Shown: in pieces, positions 35,954 through 44,614 of the stretch
Layout: every line of letters begins with the position of its first letter
Position numbering within the stretch: position 1 is the stretch's first letter
Assembly: GCA_937125225.1 (NCBI GenBank)
Contig: CAKZLE010000023.1
Coordinates: 62,001 to 126,000 of the forward strand
Length of the DNA: 64,000 nt
Origin: an uncultured Spirochaetia bacterium
Lineage (GTDB): Bacteria; Spirochaetota; Spirochaetia; CAKZLE01
Direction: 5' to 3'
Translations under genes and position numbers: made by a program
The notes under the pieces: model-generated
The model's database searches: none
Told to the model about the DNA's origin: nothing
What the model saw: only the letters and a program-made list of their open reading frames with translations

Positions 35954-36936
35954 GAGAAATCAAGCAGGTCCCCCAGAACATCATAGATGCCATAGAGGCA
36001 CATGATCATTTCATCATCATAGGACATATGAATCCGGATAGTGATTCCATCAACTCTCAGTTAGCTCTGGCATCATTACTGCAGTATCTTGGGAAGGAGA
36101 CACTCCTCGCATCCGCAGGCCCCTTCACGAGACAGGAGATAGCCTCTCTTGAATCACAGTTTCATGCCCATATTCCGAGAAAGTATAAGTCACTTGACCC
36201 GCTAGTCCTCGTAGTTGATTGCTCTTCCCCTGATCGTATCGGGTATCTATCAGAAGAGATCGCGGGGCTTACCGTCGGAGTGATCGACCATCATGCCGCG
36301 GGACAGGGTTTCGGTGATATAACCTATATAGACCCTACAGCCTTCTCCGTCACCTATCTGATTCTTCAGATGTATCACGCCTATGCTGCCCCTATCTCTC
36401 AGACAGATGCACACAGAATGCTCTTCGGTCTTGCTACAGATACCGGTTATTTCAGACATGTGGGAGAGTATCGAGGAGAGGTGTTCCTTACAATCTCAGA
36501 ACTCGTAGAAGCCGGTGCTTCACCTCGAGTGATCTATCAGGAGATGTATGGGAAGAGGACATTCGAATCACGAAAACTCATCGGCCTGCTACTAGGCAGG
36601 ATGGAACAATACTTCGATGGGCGTATGCTCGTGACTTGGGAGACTTGTGAAGAGACTCTTCATTATGGGGAAGTCAATAGAGATTCAGAGACTCTTTACG
36701 CACAGATGCTTGGGGTCAATGAATGTGAGGTAATCCTCTTCGTTCGACAGAATGATGATGAGAATACCTGTACAGTCGGTTTCAGAGCTCACGGGGAGAG
36801 TCCGATAAATGTTGGAGCTATCGCTGCCGACTTTGGTGGAGGTGGCCATAAGAAGGCTGCAGGTGCGACAATGGAGGGTGATATCCATGATGTCATCGAT
36901 ACATTGATTGGGCGATTCACCCCCTTTCTTTCATAA
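35950..36936 (+). CDS. DHH/DHHA1 phosphoesterase (NrnA-like nanoRNase)
   Basis: A 328-residue protein with the DHH motif set: GHMNPDSDSINSQLALASLL, VLVVDCSSPDRIG, VGVIDHHAAGQGFGD and GLATDTGYFRH. It ends with the DHHA1 motif GGGGHKKAAGAT. Members degrade very short RNAs, pAp or c-di-nucleotide products. The start at 35950 (MREIKQ) has GAGGAG upstream and overlaps the end of lon by four bases, so it is the last gene of the protease cluster. Confidence 0.92.
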   Translation: MREIKQVPQNIIDAIEAHDHFIIIGHMNPDSDSINSQLALASLLQYLGKETLLASAGPFTRQEIASLESQFHAHIPRKYKSLDPLVLVVDCSSPDRIGYLSEEIAGLTVGVIDHHAAGQGFGDITYIDPTAFSVTYLILQMYHAYAAPISQTDAHRMLFGLATDTGYFRHVGEYRGEVFLTISELVEAGASPRVIYQEMYGKRTFESRKLIGLLLGRMEQYFDGRMLVTWETCEETLHYGEVNRDSETLYAQMLGVNECEVILFVRQNDDENTCTVGFRAHGESPINVGAIAADFGGGGHKKAAGATMEGDIHDVIDTLIGRFTPFLS

Positions 36937-37049
36937 CGAGAGTCATAAATAATTACTTGTTTTTACACCATATGATACCACAACACAACTAACACTATAT
37001 ATATAGGTATAGCTGTATATACATTACCATATATAGTATAATCTCTCTA

Positions 37050-37066
37050 TTGGCACGTATATTGCT
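37050..37066 (+). promoter_or_regulatory. Near-perfect sigma-54 (RpoN) promoter
   Basis: TTGGCAC-GTATA-TTGCT: GG at 37052-37053 and GC at 37064-37065 with exactly 10 bases between. Transcription should begin near 37077, so the coding start must be the ATG at 37100 and not the TTG at 37073. CTGTATATACATT (37013-37025) upstream resembles CTGTATATATATT near the glutamine synthetase promoter. Confidence 0.85.
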
Positions 37067-37099
37067 TTATCCTTGAGACACATCAAGAAAGGAGCATAT

Positions 37100-38005
37100 A
37101 TGAATACGTACTCTGTAACCTCACACATCAATTTAACAAAGTTAGTTCTCTCTTACCAGCAAGGTCAGACAACAAAAGATGAACTCCTTCATCATATGTA
37201 TAGCATCGCCTACTCCTATCCTTTGAAGAAACGTCTACTTCAGGAGGAGGAAGCCGCAGATTTTCTCATTTTCTTCCTACCGACTATCGAGGGGATGATC
37301 AAGAACTTCTCCTATGAGGGGAAGCCCTTCGAGCATTACCTCCATTGTTCTATTCGAAACAAGATACGATCCTACAAGAGCACTCAATACAAGAAGACAG
37401 CAAAGGAGATCATGTCTATCTATGCAATCAGAGAGGAGCATGTCGTAGAGGATTTTCAGGACTATGTATGTGAATCACACTCCCCAGCCTATCAGATCAG
37501 GCAGAATGAGGATAAGAAGCATCAGATCCTCATTAAGGAGAACCACAGCAGACAGAGCATGTCAGTAGATCATGCTCGATTGCTATATCTGCTCCTCATC
37601 TGCTACCGAAACATTCCTACCGGGCAGATGGAAGCTATAGGAGAGCTCTACCTCTCCTATGATATTGATTTCCATGCCCTAGTTCATCGCCTTGATGAGA
37701 CCTGCAGTAAGCAACTCGCATCGATCGAGAGGTTGCAGAATAGGAAGAGCAGACTATTTTCCGAGATCATCCTCCTCGAGACACAGATCATGCATGAACC
37801 AGACCCAGAATTCAAAGTGGCACTAGAGAACAAACTCTCAATTCGTCAAAGCCAGCTTCAACAGCTCTTGAAGCGTTTGAACGGAAGATCTCCACGTCCA
37901 AGCCACCGCCAGATCGCTGAACTGCTCAAGGTCCCAAAAGGAAGTGTAGATTCAGGAGTGTACTACCTGAAGAAGAATCTGAAATTGTTGCTGGACGATG
38001 AATAA
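37100..38005 (+). CDS. Sigma-70-like regulatory protein (region 2 and region 4 resemblance)
   Basis: This 301-residue protein was not matched to a named family, but it resembles a divergent sigma factor. Residues ~50-105 (EEEAADFLIFFLPTIEGMIK, then YEGKPFEHYLHCSIRNKIRSYK) resemble sigma-70 region 2. The last ~30 (PSHRQIAELLKVPKGSVDSG, then VYYLKKNLK) form a region-4-like helix-turn-helix. Between them lies a long helical part with a predicted coiled coil (about 210-262). AAGGAG is five bases before the ATG. It lies directly downstream of a sigma-54 promoter and overlaps the upstream in-frame option of rdgB. It could instead be a DNA-binding regulator without sigma activity. Confidence 0.7.
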   Translation: MNTYSVTSHINLTKLVLSYQQGQTTKDELLHHMYSIAYSYPLKKRLLQEEEAADFLIFFLPTIEGMIKNFSYEGKPFEHYLHCSIRNKIRSYKSTQYKKTAKEIMSIYAIREEHVVEDFQDYVCESHSPAYQIRQNEDKKHQILIKENHSRQSMSVDHARLLYLLLICYRNIPTGQMEAIGELYLSYDIDFHALVHRLDETCSKQLASIERLQNRKSRLFSEIILLETQIMHEPDPEFKVALENKLSIRQSQLQQLLKRLNGRSPRPSHRQIAELLKVPKGSVDSGVYYLKKNLKLLLDDE

Positions 38006-38027
38006 GGAAAATTGGTATTGTATAGGT

Positions 38028-38630
38028 ATGAAAATTCTAGTAGCTACGGGAAACGCACATAAGAAGATCGAACTATCTCAGATATTCAACTCTCATGAAA
38101 TCCTCACTCCAGAGGATATCGGAATCGTTGGCTTTGATTTCGAGGAGACAGAATCGACCTTTCTGGGGAATTCGTTGGGAAAGGCACAAGCTCTATGGGA
38201 ACTTATCCAGGACAGGACAGATGCAAGTGATTACGCCGTCCTCGCTGATGACTCAGGTCTTGCAGTCGCTGCATTGGATGGAGCACCTGGGATCTATTCA
38301 GCACGATATGGCTCAGATGTCTTCGGACGGATGCTCGAATCCCCTGAGAGAAACTCATACCTTCTCAAGAATATGGAGGGGCTTACCGATAGACGGGCCT
38401 TCTTCGTCTGCTGTATGTCCTTGATCCTCGATGAGTATCGAGTCTATACCATCCAAGAACAGTTTGATGGTCAGATCATAGAAGAGGAGATTGGAACCGG
38501 TGGCTTCGGCTATGACCCGATCTTCTATCTACCTGAATACAGGAAGACGGTTGCACAACTTCCCGCTGATCTCAAGAACAGGATCAGCCACAGAGGGAAA
38601 GCAGGTCTTAAACTCGCTACATTACTGTAA
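38028..38630 (+). CDS. rdgB: dITP/XTP pyrophosphatase (RdgB/HAM1 family)
   Basis: A 200-residue nucleotide-pool sanitising enzyme that hydrolyses dITP and XTP to monophosphates. Motifs are MKILVATGNAHKKIEL, VLADDSGLAVAALDGAPGIYSARYG and GTGGFGYDPIFY, with SHRGKA near the end. The start at 38028 is chosen by family alignment, although the frame is open from 37998, where an ATG overlaps the preceding gene. It may be carried by the sigma-54 transcript. Confidence 0.95.
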   Translation: MKILVATGNAHKKIELSQIFNSHEILTPEDIGIVGFDFEETESTFLGNSLGKAQALWELIQDRTDASDYAVLADDSGLAVAALDGAPGIYSARYGSDVFGRMLESPERNSYLLKNMEGLTDRRAFFVCCMSLILDEYRVYTIQEQFDGQIIEEEIGTGGFGYDPIFYLPEYRKTVAQLPADLKNRISHRGKAGLKLATLL

Positions 38631-38656
38631 ACATAATCAAAGGAGCTTCTAACACG

Positions 38657-40471
38657 ATGAGTAACACCTATTCAATACCGACACGAGAAGAGACTGCATC
38701 TCAGGATCAGTGGGATCTTTCAAAACTCTGCACAGATGATGCAGCCTGGGAGAAGGCTTTCAATGAGTTCACCTCCCTGATCCCTCAAGCAGAATCATAT
38801 TCTGGCTCACTGAATGTTTCAGCACAGAATCTTCATGATTGTCTCGATTTCCTCAAGGTTGCGGGTATTCTTTCTGAGAGGATCGGCTATTATGCCTTTC
38901 TCCGATATGCAGAGGATGCAGGGAATAGTGATAACCAGAGTCGCTATGGCCGAGTCATGCAGGCAGAATCACAGTTTGCAGCAGCGACGAGTTTCATAGA
39001 ACCAGAGATCCAGGCGATCGATGATCTTCAGATGGAAGATTTCCTCTCTGACCCCATACTTGATGAGTATAAAATCATGTTGAAGAAGATCCTCCGTTAT
39101 AAACCCTATATCCTCAGTACTGAGGAGGAACGGCTCATTGCAATGGAGAGTGAATCTGCAGCTACAGCTCAGAAGGCCTTCTCTTCATTGACAGATGTCG
39201 ACCTTGAATTCGGAACGATCGAGATCGACGGTGAGAGCAGACCGGTGAGTCAGTCAAGTTACAGCTCATTTATGATCAACAGTGACAGGAATGTCCGAGA
39301 GGCAGCCTTCAAGACCTTCTATAAGGGCTTCGATGCCCATAAGAACACCCTTGCCTCCCTCTATTGTGGATCTGTCCAACATGATGCCTTCATCGCTCGG
39401 GTCCGTAATCATCAGTCTTCGAGATCTTCATCACTATTCCGTGATAATGTAAAACCTGAGGTCTATGACAACCTCATCTCAACGATTCATGACCATCTAC
39501 CTGCTCTCCACAAGTATTACAATCTGAGAAAGAGACTGCTCGGTGTCGAGGAGCTAAGGCATTATGATGTCTATGTTCCCCTGATCGATTCGATCAAATC
39601 ACACCATACCTTTGATGAGGCAATAGAGGTGGTCATCGAATCCTTGGCGCCATTAGGCTCTGAGTATACACAGACACTCCAATCAGGGCTCAAGGGTGGT
39701 TGGGTTGATAAATATGAGAACAAGGGCAAGCGATCAGGAGCCTTTTCAGCAGGCTCTTTCATAGGAGACCCCTATATCCTCATGAACTTCAAAGAGGATG
39801 TACTCCGAGATGTCTTTACCCTCGCTCACGAGGCTGGGCATTCCATGCACAGCTACTACAGTGTGAAGAGTAATCCCTTCCAACACTATAACTATACGAT
39901 CTTCGAAGCAGAGGTAGCCTCTACCTTCAATGAACAGCTATTGGCACACCACCTGCTCAAGAATACCGATGATCCAACGATGAGAGCCTATATCATAGGC
40001 AAACAGATCGATGATATCATCGCTACGATCTATAGACAGACTATGTTCGCAGAATTCGAACATCTTACCCATGAGGCCTATGAGAGCGGCACCCCCCTTA
40101 CGCTTGACTACTTCAGGACAACCTATAGGGCTCTGCTCGAACAGTACTTCGGACCTGATATGGTATTCGAAGAGGAAAGTGATCTTGAAGGATTGAGGAT
40201 TCCCCATTTCTATCGAGCATTCTATGTCTACAAGTATGCAACCGGTCTATCAGCAGCTATCGCCCTCTCGCAGAAGGTCTTAAACGGTAATGAGGATGAT
40301 CTCGGTGATTATCTCTCCTTCCTCTGTTCAGGAGGATCTGAATATCCTCTTGACTCTCTCAAGAAGGCAGGAGTCGATATGAGCACTCCTAAACCGGTAG
40401 AAGACGCTCTAGCCTACTTCTCAGCATTGTTAGAGGAGTTTGAAACTCTCCTCACCCAACAGGAAACCTAG
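38657..40471 (+). CDS. pepF: Oligoendopeptidase F (M3 metallopeptidase)
   Basis: At 604 residues it has the M3B layout: a helical N-terminal lobe beginning TREETASQDQWDLSKL and the zinc motif FTLAHEAGHSMHSYYS (HExxH), with downstream EAEVASTFNEQLLAHHLL supplying the third ligand. It cuts peptides of about 7-17 residues in the cytoplasm. AAAGGAG lies upstream. Its end overlaps the convergent glycosylase gene by 20 bases. Confidence 0.96.
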   Translation: MSNTYSIPTREETASQDQWDLSKLCTDDAAWEKAFNEFTSLIPQAESYSGSLNVSAQNLHDCLDFLKVAGILSERIGYYAFLRYAEDAGNSDNQSRYGRVMQAESQFAAATSFIEPEIQAIDDLQMEDFLSDPILDEYKIMLKKILRYKPYILSTEEERLIAMESESAATAQKAFSSLTDVDLEFGTIEIDGESRPVSQSSYSSFMINSDRNVREAAFKTFYKGFDAHKNTLASLYCGSVQHDAFIARVRNHQSSRSSSLFRDNVKPEVYDNLISTIHDHLPALHKYYNLRKRLLGVEELRHYDVYVPLIDSIKSHHTFDEAIEVVIESLAPLGSEYTQTLQSGLKGGWVDKYENKGKRSGAFSAGSFIGDPYILMNFKEDVLRDVFTLAHEAGHSMHSYYSVKSNPFQHYNYTIFEAEVASTFNEQLLAHHLLKNTDDPTMRAYIIGKQIDDIIATIYRQTMFAEFEHLTHEAYESGTPLTLDYFRTTYRALLEQYFGPDMVFEEESDLEGLRIPHFYRAFYVYKYATGLSAAIALSQKVLNGNEDDLGDYLSFLCSGGSEYPLDSLKKAGVDMSTPKPVEDALAYFSALLEEFETLLTQQET

Positions 40472-40973
40472 AATTCCAGACTACTAGCCTGTCCTCTAGA
40501 TTCCGATAGTTCTTAGAGGGGACAGGACTCGTCGAGGGCATCTTGTAAACATCAATAGTATCAAACAATATGGCATGATCATCTGAGACTTTTCTCAGAT
40601 GATCTTTGGCATATGAGTAGAAGTACTTATAGGAGGCACCACCATTACAGAAGATGGTACTAATACTCTTATAGCCTTCTAGCAGTCCCAGGATGTCATT
40701 GGGATGCTGTTCCTTTATCCGTTGATCTAATGATCCTTCTCTCTTGCAACTCCTCAAAGAATCCCATAAGGCTACTCCGTGATCACATAGCGTGTCCGTA
40801 CGCTGCTCATAACTATCTGACCAGGGATCTCGGTCTACTCGTATTAAGGTATAGAGGATCTGCCAGAAGAAATTCCTAGGATAGGCATAGTACTCCTGTA
40901 ATCGTAATGATTCTGCTCCGGGCATAGAACCAAGAATCAACAAAGTGGCATTATCTGAGATTATGGGAGGCAT
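40452..40973 (-). CDS. Uracil-DNA-glycosylase superfamily, deoxyinosine glycosylase type (family 6)
   Basis: A 173-residue protein with LLILGSMPGAESLRLQEYYA near the N-terminus, YPRNFFWQIL, and the C-terminal MPSTSPVPSKN. These match hypoxanthine-DNA glycosylases of UDG family 6, which remove deaminated bases (hypoxanthine, uracil) in base-excision repair. ATG 40973 is preferred; the frame also allows TTG at 40997, which would have GGAG 14 bases away. No good ribosome-binding site precedes 40973. Confidence 0.88.
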   Translation of the reverse strand: MPPIISDNATLLILGSMPGAESLRLQEYYAYPRNFFWQILYTLIRVDRDPWSDSYEQRTDTLCDHGVALWDSLRSCKREGSLDQRIKEQHPNDILGLLEGYKSISTIFCNGGASYKYFYSYAKDHLRKVSDDHAILFDTIDVYKMPSTSPVPSKNYRNLEDRLVVWNSRFPVG

Positions 40974-41073
40974 AGATGTAAGATATTCTTTTTGCAATGT
41001 AACTACTTCACTCCTGAACTGTACTAATTATAGAGAGGTTGTGACAATTATATCATCATATTTGGAGGGTACC

Positions 41074-41733
41074 ATGAAAAATATCTATAAACTCATCCTT
41101 TTGATTCTTGCATCATTAGTGTTCTTTACAAACTGTGGAACGATCATTTCGATCTCAACAGATTCTGAAGATCCCTATATGACGGTTGGAACACCTGAAT
41201 ATGATCGCTATACCCAAAACCTCCTAGGGACTTGGGAAGTGATCTCCATGGAACAGTTTGGAGAGGACTCACTTGCTAGTCTCTATGATAAGATCACTTT
41301 GACTATAAGCCATAATCCGACAGCTTTCGTCATGGAATTCTATCCTAAACAGAGCATTGTTGATAAGAGAACAAAAGACTGGAAAGCTAAAGACGCCTCT
41401 TTCAAGGTCAATAGCTATAAAAGAGTCATATCTTGGGGTGATTGGGAAGTCGGAGAGAAAGGATTTCTCTATGATGAAGATTTCATCTCATTCGCAGGAG
41501 AGAGTCCTAGTACCAACCTTGTCATCACCGGAGATGGAAAGACCTTTGATGGTTTCGCAGGTTGGGAGATGATGGTCTCATCTATCATCGGATTGAACTA
41601 CTGGCCCGAACGCTATCTAGTTCAACTCATCGGACCTGACACCTTGAGACTCTATAGTTATGAGAAGAAAGGGATCCTTCACTGGAATCGGGATATCGTC
41701 TATACTGACATATACTTGAAGAAGGTACGTTAG
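41074..41733 (+). CDS. Putative lipoprotein of unknown function
   Basis: A 219-residue protein. The N-terminus MKNIYKLILLILASLVFFTNC is a signal peptide ending in a Cys (FTNC), a spirochaete-style lipobox. The body has LLGTWEVISMEQFGEDSLAS, typical of lipocalin-like lipoproteins that begin with LxGTW, followed by alternating beta-strand sequence and a C-terminal DIYLKKVR. GGAGG lies seven bases before the ATG. No function is proposed. Confidence 0.75.
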   Translation: MKNIYKLILLILASLVFFTNCGTIISISTDSEDPYMTVGTPEYDRYTQNLLGTWEVISMEQFGEDSLASLYDKITLTISHNPTAFVMEFYPKQSIVDKRTKDWKAKDASFKVNSYKRVISWGDWEVGEKGFLYDEDFISFAGESPSTNLVITGDGKTFDGFAGWEMMVSSIIGLNYWPERYLVQLIGPDTLRLYSYEKKGILHWNRDIVYTDIYLKKVR

Positions 41734-41761
41734 TACCCATATGATTTTAAAGGATACCCCA

Positions 41762-42430
41762 ATGAAACGAACTATACATGCCGTCCTCTTCGATATGGAC
41801 GGTGTCCTTGTTGATTCTGAGCCCTTCATCTGCAAAGCCGCAGTCATGATGTTCGCCGAACATGGAGTGATTGTTGAAGAGGATGACTTTCTTCCCTTCG
41901 TAGGTGCCGGAGAGAACGCATACCTTGGAGGAGTTGCTAAGAAACACTCCTTCCCTATCGATATCGAACGTGATAAGAAACGGACCTATGAGATCTACTT
42001 AGAGATCATCAAAGGAAATATCGAAGCACTCCCGGGAGTCGAGTCCTGTATCAGGATCTGTAAGCAGAAGGGACTCAAGATCGCTGTCGCTACTAGTGCA
42101 GATAAGGTGAAGATGACTGCCAATCTTTCAGAGATTGGTCTCCCTTTAACCATATTCGATGCAACAGTCAACGGTCTTGATGTCGAAAGAAAGAAGCCCT
42201 TCCCTGATATCTATGAATATGCAGCAAGTCTTATAGAGGCAGACCCAAAGAAGTGTCTGGTCATCGAAGATGCGGTGAACGGTATTGAAGCCGGAAAAGC
42301 AGCCGGTTCTGTCTGTATCGGACTGACTACGAGTTTTGATGCAAAACTGTTGAAAAAGGCAGATTTCATCATCAAAGACCTCTCAGAATTCGATACGGTC
42401 ATCGATCAGTTTGATACTGAAAAAATCTAA
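41762..42430 (+). CDS. HAD-superfamily hydrolase, beta-phosphoglucomutase-like
   Basis: A 222-residue HAD subfamily IA protein: VLFDMDGVLVDSEPF (nucleophile Asp), AVATSADKVKM (motif II Thr/Ser), RKKPFPDIYEYAASL (Lys) and CLVIEDAVNGIEAGKAAG (acidic motif IV). The set fits phosphoglycolate phosphatase or beta-phosphoglucomutase relatives; the substrate cannot be told. ATG 41762 has AAAGGA seven bases upstream and is preferred over 41741. It lies just upstream of the tRNA-Leu promoter. Confidence 0.9.
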   Translation: MKRTIHAVLFDMDGVLVDSEPFICKAAVMMFAEHGVIVEEDDFLPFVGAGENAYLGGVAKKHSFPIDIERDKKRTYEIYLEIIKGNIEALPGVESCIRICKQKGLKIAVATSADKVKMTANLSEIGLPLTIFDATVNGLDVERKKPFPDIYEYAASLIEADPKKCLVIEDAVNGIEAGKAAGSVCIGLTTSFDAKLLKKADFIIKDLSEFDTVIDQFDTEKI

Positions 42431-42440
42431 GTCAACTTTA

Positions 42441-42469
42441 TTGACAGAGAAAGCATTATAGTGTAAATT
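42441..42469 (+). promoter_or_regulatory. Promoter of tRNA-Leu(GAG)
   Basis: TTGACA (42441-42446), a 17-base spacer, TAAATT (42464-42469), with the tRNA gene beginning 24 bases further. Confidence 0.7.
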
Positions 42470-42493
42470 TGCTCTTGTCGATTACCGACATAT

Positions 42494-42578
42494 GCGGTAG
42501 TGGTGGAATTGGTAGACACGCTAGCTTGAGGGGCTAGTGGTTATTGTAACCGTGGAAGTTCAAGTCTTCTCTACCGCA
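42494..42578 (+). tRNA. tRNA-Leu (anticodon GAG)
   Basis: A class II tRNA: acceptor GCGGTAG/CTACCGC, anticodon loop TTGAGGG in CTAGC/GCTAG, long variable arm, T-loop TTCAAGT. CCA is not encoded. Confidence 0.96.
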
Positions 42579-42604
42579 TAGTATAACCTGTTTAAAGTGA
42601 TTTT

Positions 42605-42635
42605 AGAGCAACTACCTCAGTTGCTCTTTTTTTTT
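42605..42635 (+). terminator. Rho-independent terminator of tRNA-Leu
   Basis: AGAGCAACT pairs with AGTTGCTCT around a five-base loop, and nine or so T follow. Confidence 0.92.
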
Positions 42636-42751
42636 GGCTCAATGTAAGACTCTCAAGGATCTACATCCACTTTCAAAGCTCAGAATAAGGAAAAGATGTT
42701 CAAAGACACATGATGCTCCTTCCCTCTACCTATTCATGATCATAGAATCCC

Positions 42752-42773
42752 CTGCAGCAACATGTTACTGCAG
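42752..42773. repeat. 22-bp near-perfect palindrome
   Basis: CTGCAG-C-AACATGTT-A-CTGCAG is a palindrome with a single mismatched pair. It lies in the 250-base gap between the tRNA-Leu terminator and the end of the radical SAM gene. Nothing else was recognised in that gap. Confidence 0.6.
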
Positions 42774-42831
42774 AGTACTATAGGCTATCATCATGGTACA
42801 TTCTATTATTCACTAGGTCGTCCCACTCCTG

Positions 42832-43710
42832 CTATATCGTATGACGAGCAGGAACACTATCAAGATAATCATCATCTAACTCAGAGACTCTTCTGTCGAT
42901 CTCAACTAAAGCTTGTTCTTTATCTCTCGGTAGGACACAGTTGAAGGGGATTGAATTGATGATATGGGCACCATAATATATAAGATCATCTGTTTCGATG
43001 AGTTCGATAGTCTTCTTCATCTCCTCATAGACTTCTCTTTCAGTAGCCAAGATGAAAATCCCATCTTTCACATCTCTTTCTAATGGAGTACCCTCATTTG
43101 CACTCAGGGTAGTCGGTGCGATACCAATGGGTTTTGAGGAATTTATCAGCTTAGCATTCTCGATCGCACTCTCTATGCCCTTACCTTTTCCCGCAGCACC
43201 ATACATGAATCCATAGAAGAAATCCATTCCCGCCTCATTAAGTCTCTTCAATTGAGTATGCGTATCCTCAATATAGGAGCCCTTATTCAGATATTCAAGA
43301 GCCTTTCCATGAGCTGTTTCAACACCGATCCACAATTCATTGATTCTTAATTTTCTCAATTCCAGCAGTTCTTCATCGGTCTTACCCTTCACATTGCTGA
43401 TGGATGCATACATTGTGATGACTTCCACCTCAGGGAAGACTTCGATGATCTTCTCTGCAATTGGCTTGAGCCTTCCTGCACTCAATACGAAGGCATCCCC
43501 ATTCACAAGAAATACTCTCTTAACATTCTTATAGAGTCTCCTTGCCTCCAGAATATCTCTTTCGATCTGTTCAAAAGGATCCATAGAAAATGGGATGTCC
43601 CTATACATGGTACAGAAAGTACATGTGTTATGGGCACAACCCACTGTCACCTGCAGCAGTAAACTGTCTGCCTCCCATGGTGGCCTAAAGACTGGTCCTG
43701 TATAGGTCAT
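42832..43710 (-). CDS. Radical SAM protein with a CX4CX2C cluster motif
   Basis: A 292-residue enzyme: FRPPWEADSLLLQVTVGC, then AHNTCTFCTMYRDIPF. The three cysteines are spaced CX4CX2C, unlike the canonical CX3CX2C. Further stretches are FLVNGDAFVL, ELWIGVETAHGKALEYLNKGS and FMYGAAGKG, following the Elp3-like radical SAM fold. It probably generates a 5'-deoxyadenosyl radical; the substrate is unknown. AGGAG precedes the start, which overlaps the stop of the upstream SDR gene (ATGA), so the two are coupled. The gene occurs in an HxlR-regulated unit. Confidence 0.85.
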   Translation of the reverse strand: MTYTGPVFRPPWEADSLLLQVTVGCAHNTCTFCTMYRDIPFSMDPFEQIERDILEARRLYKNVKRVFLVNGDAFVLSAGRLKPIAEKIIEVFPEVEVITMYASISNVKGKTDEELLELRKLRINELWIGVETAHGKALEYLNKGSYIEDTHTQLKRLNEAGMDFFYGFMYGAAGKGKGIESAIENAKLINSSKPIGIAPTTLSANEGTPLERDVKDGIFILATEREVYEEMKKTIELIETDDLIYYGAHIINSIPFNCVLPRDKEQALVEIDRRVSELDDDYLDSVPARHTI

Positions 43711-44507
43711 TTTTTCACTCCTGTTCTTACTAATATCCTTTCGATCAATCTAACTACTTCTATTACTAACTCATCGTCGAGTGCATCCGGATGAGGCATA
43801 GCAAAAATCCCCCTATCATTATCAAAATACTTACCTGAGGCCTGAGCAAAATCATCAGAGAGTGAAGCACGGCAGAGTATATCAGCTCCGATACGAAGAT
43901 CCCCACCTTTGACACCATAGGCCTCTTTCACCATCTTGCTACCCAACAGTGATGCAGGATTCACCGCAATCACTACCGGGCCATTCTCCCTGAGTTCGTT
44001 CCCCAGATACCTAGACCACATAGTAATAGCTAGTTTGCTCATCGAATAGGCACTGTTGGCTGAGATATTCGCTACATTCCCCATCATAGCCTCAAGATTG
44101 ACTGTTGATTGAGCTGCTGAAGAAAGATTGACTACTCGAGAATCTCTATCCATGATAGGTAAAAGCAAACTTGTAAGAAAGAAAGGTGCAACGGTATTTA
44201 CGGCAAATCTGAGATCCAGTCCATCAGGGGTCATACCTCCAGTGGTAAATACCCCGGCATTATTAATCAAGACATCCACATGATCATGTTTTAATCTGAT
44301 CTCCTCACCAAGCTTTCTTACTTCGTTCATGATCGACAGATCGGCTCTGTATTGTTCTCTTATATTCAACTCTTCAGCAATTCTAGTCAGTTTGATTGAG
44401 TTTCGTCCATGAAGGAGTACATTATGCCCTTGGGATACCAGCATACGGGCTGTTTCCAGACCGATACCATCAGTTGAACCGGTAATAAGAATCGTTTTAT
44501 TTTTCAT
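43707..44507 (-). CDS. Short-chain dehydrogenase/reductase
   Basis: A 266-residue classical SDR with ILITGSTDGIGLETARMLVSQG (TGxxxGIG), VLINNAGVF (NNAG), Ser in VVNLSSAAQS and the catalytic YSMSKLA (YxxxK). It is related to the retinol-dehydrogenase-like SDRs; the substrate is unknown. GAGG precedes the ATG. It is first in a two-gene minus-strand operon with the radical SAM gene, divergent from hxlR. Confidence 0.93.
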   Translation of the reverse strand: MKNKTILITGSTDGIGLETARMLVSQGHNVLLHGRNSIKLTRIAEELNIREQYRADLSIMNEVRKLGEEIRLKHDHVDVLINNAGVFTTGGMTPDGLDLRFAVNTVAPFFLTSLLLPIMDRDSRVVNLSSAAQSTVNLEAMMGNVANISANSAYSMSKLAITMWSRYLGNELRENGPVVIAVNPASLLGSKMVKEAYGVKGGDLRIGADILCRASLSDDFAQASGKYFDNDRGIFAMPHPDALDDELVIEVVRLIERILVRTGVKK

Positions 44508-44527
44508 ATTTGTTGACCTCTTCAGAT

Positions 44528-44564
44528 TTACCTGTAAAATATAAGGTAAGGATCAAAACGTCAA
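44528..44564 (-). promoter_or_regulatory. SDR operon promoter overlapped by an inverted repeat (likely HxlR operator)
   Basis: On the minus strand TTGACG (44564-44559), a 17-base spacer and TATTTT (44541-44536) form a promoter. TTACCT (44528-44533) and AGGTAA (44544-44549), ten bases apart, form an inverted repeat straddling the -10 box. The divergent HxlR gene is the natural candidate to bind it. Confidence 0.6.
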
Positions 44565-44614
44565 GTAGGATCTTTTTTCAGACATAGTATCATAAAGTAT
44601 ACCATTGGAGAAAT

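Noticed and set aside
39941-39956. A sigma-54-like match (TTGGCAC...CTGC) inside pepF
   Set aside because: GG and GC are 10 bases apart, but the site is inside the pepF coding sequence, no gene starts downstream and the -12 side is poor (CCTGC).
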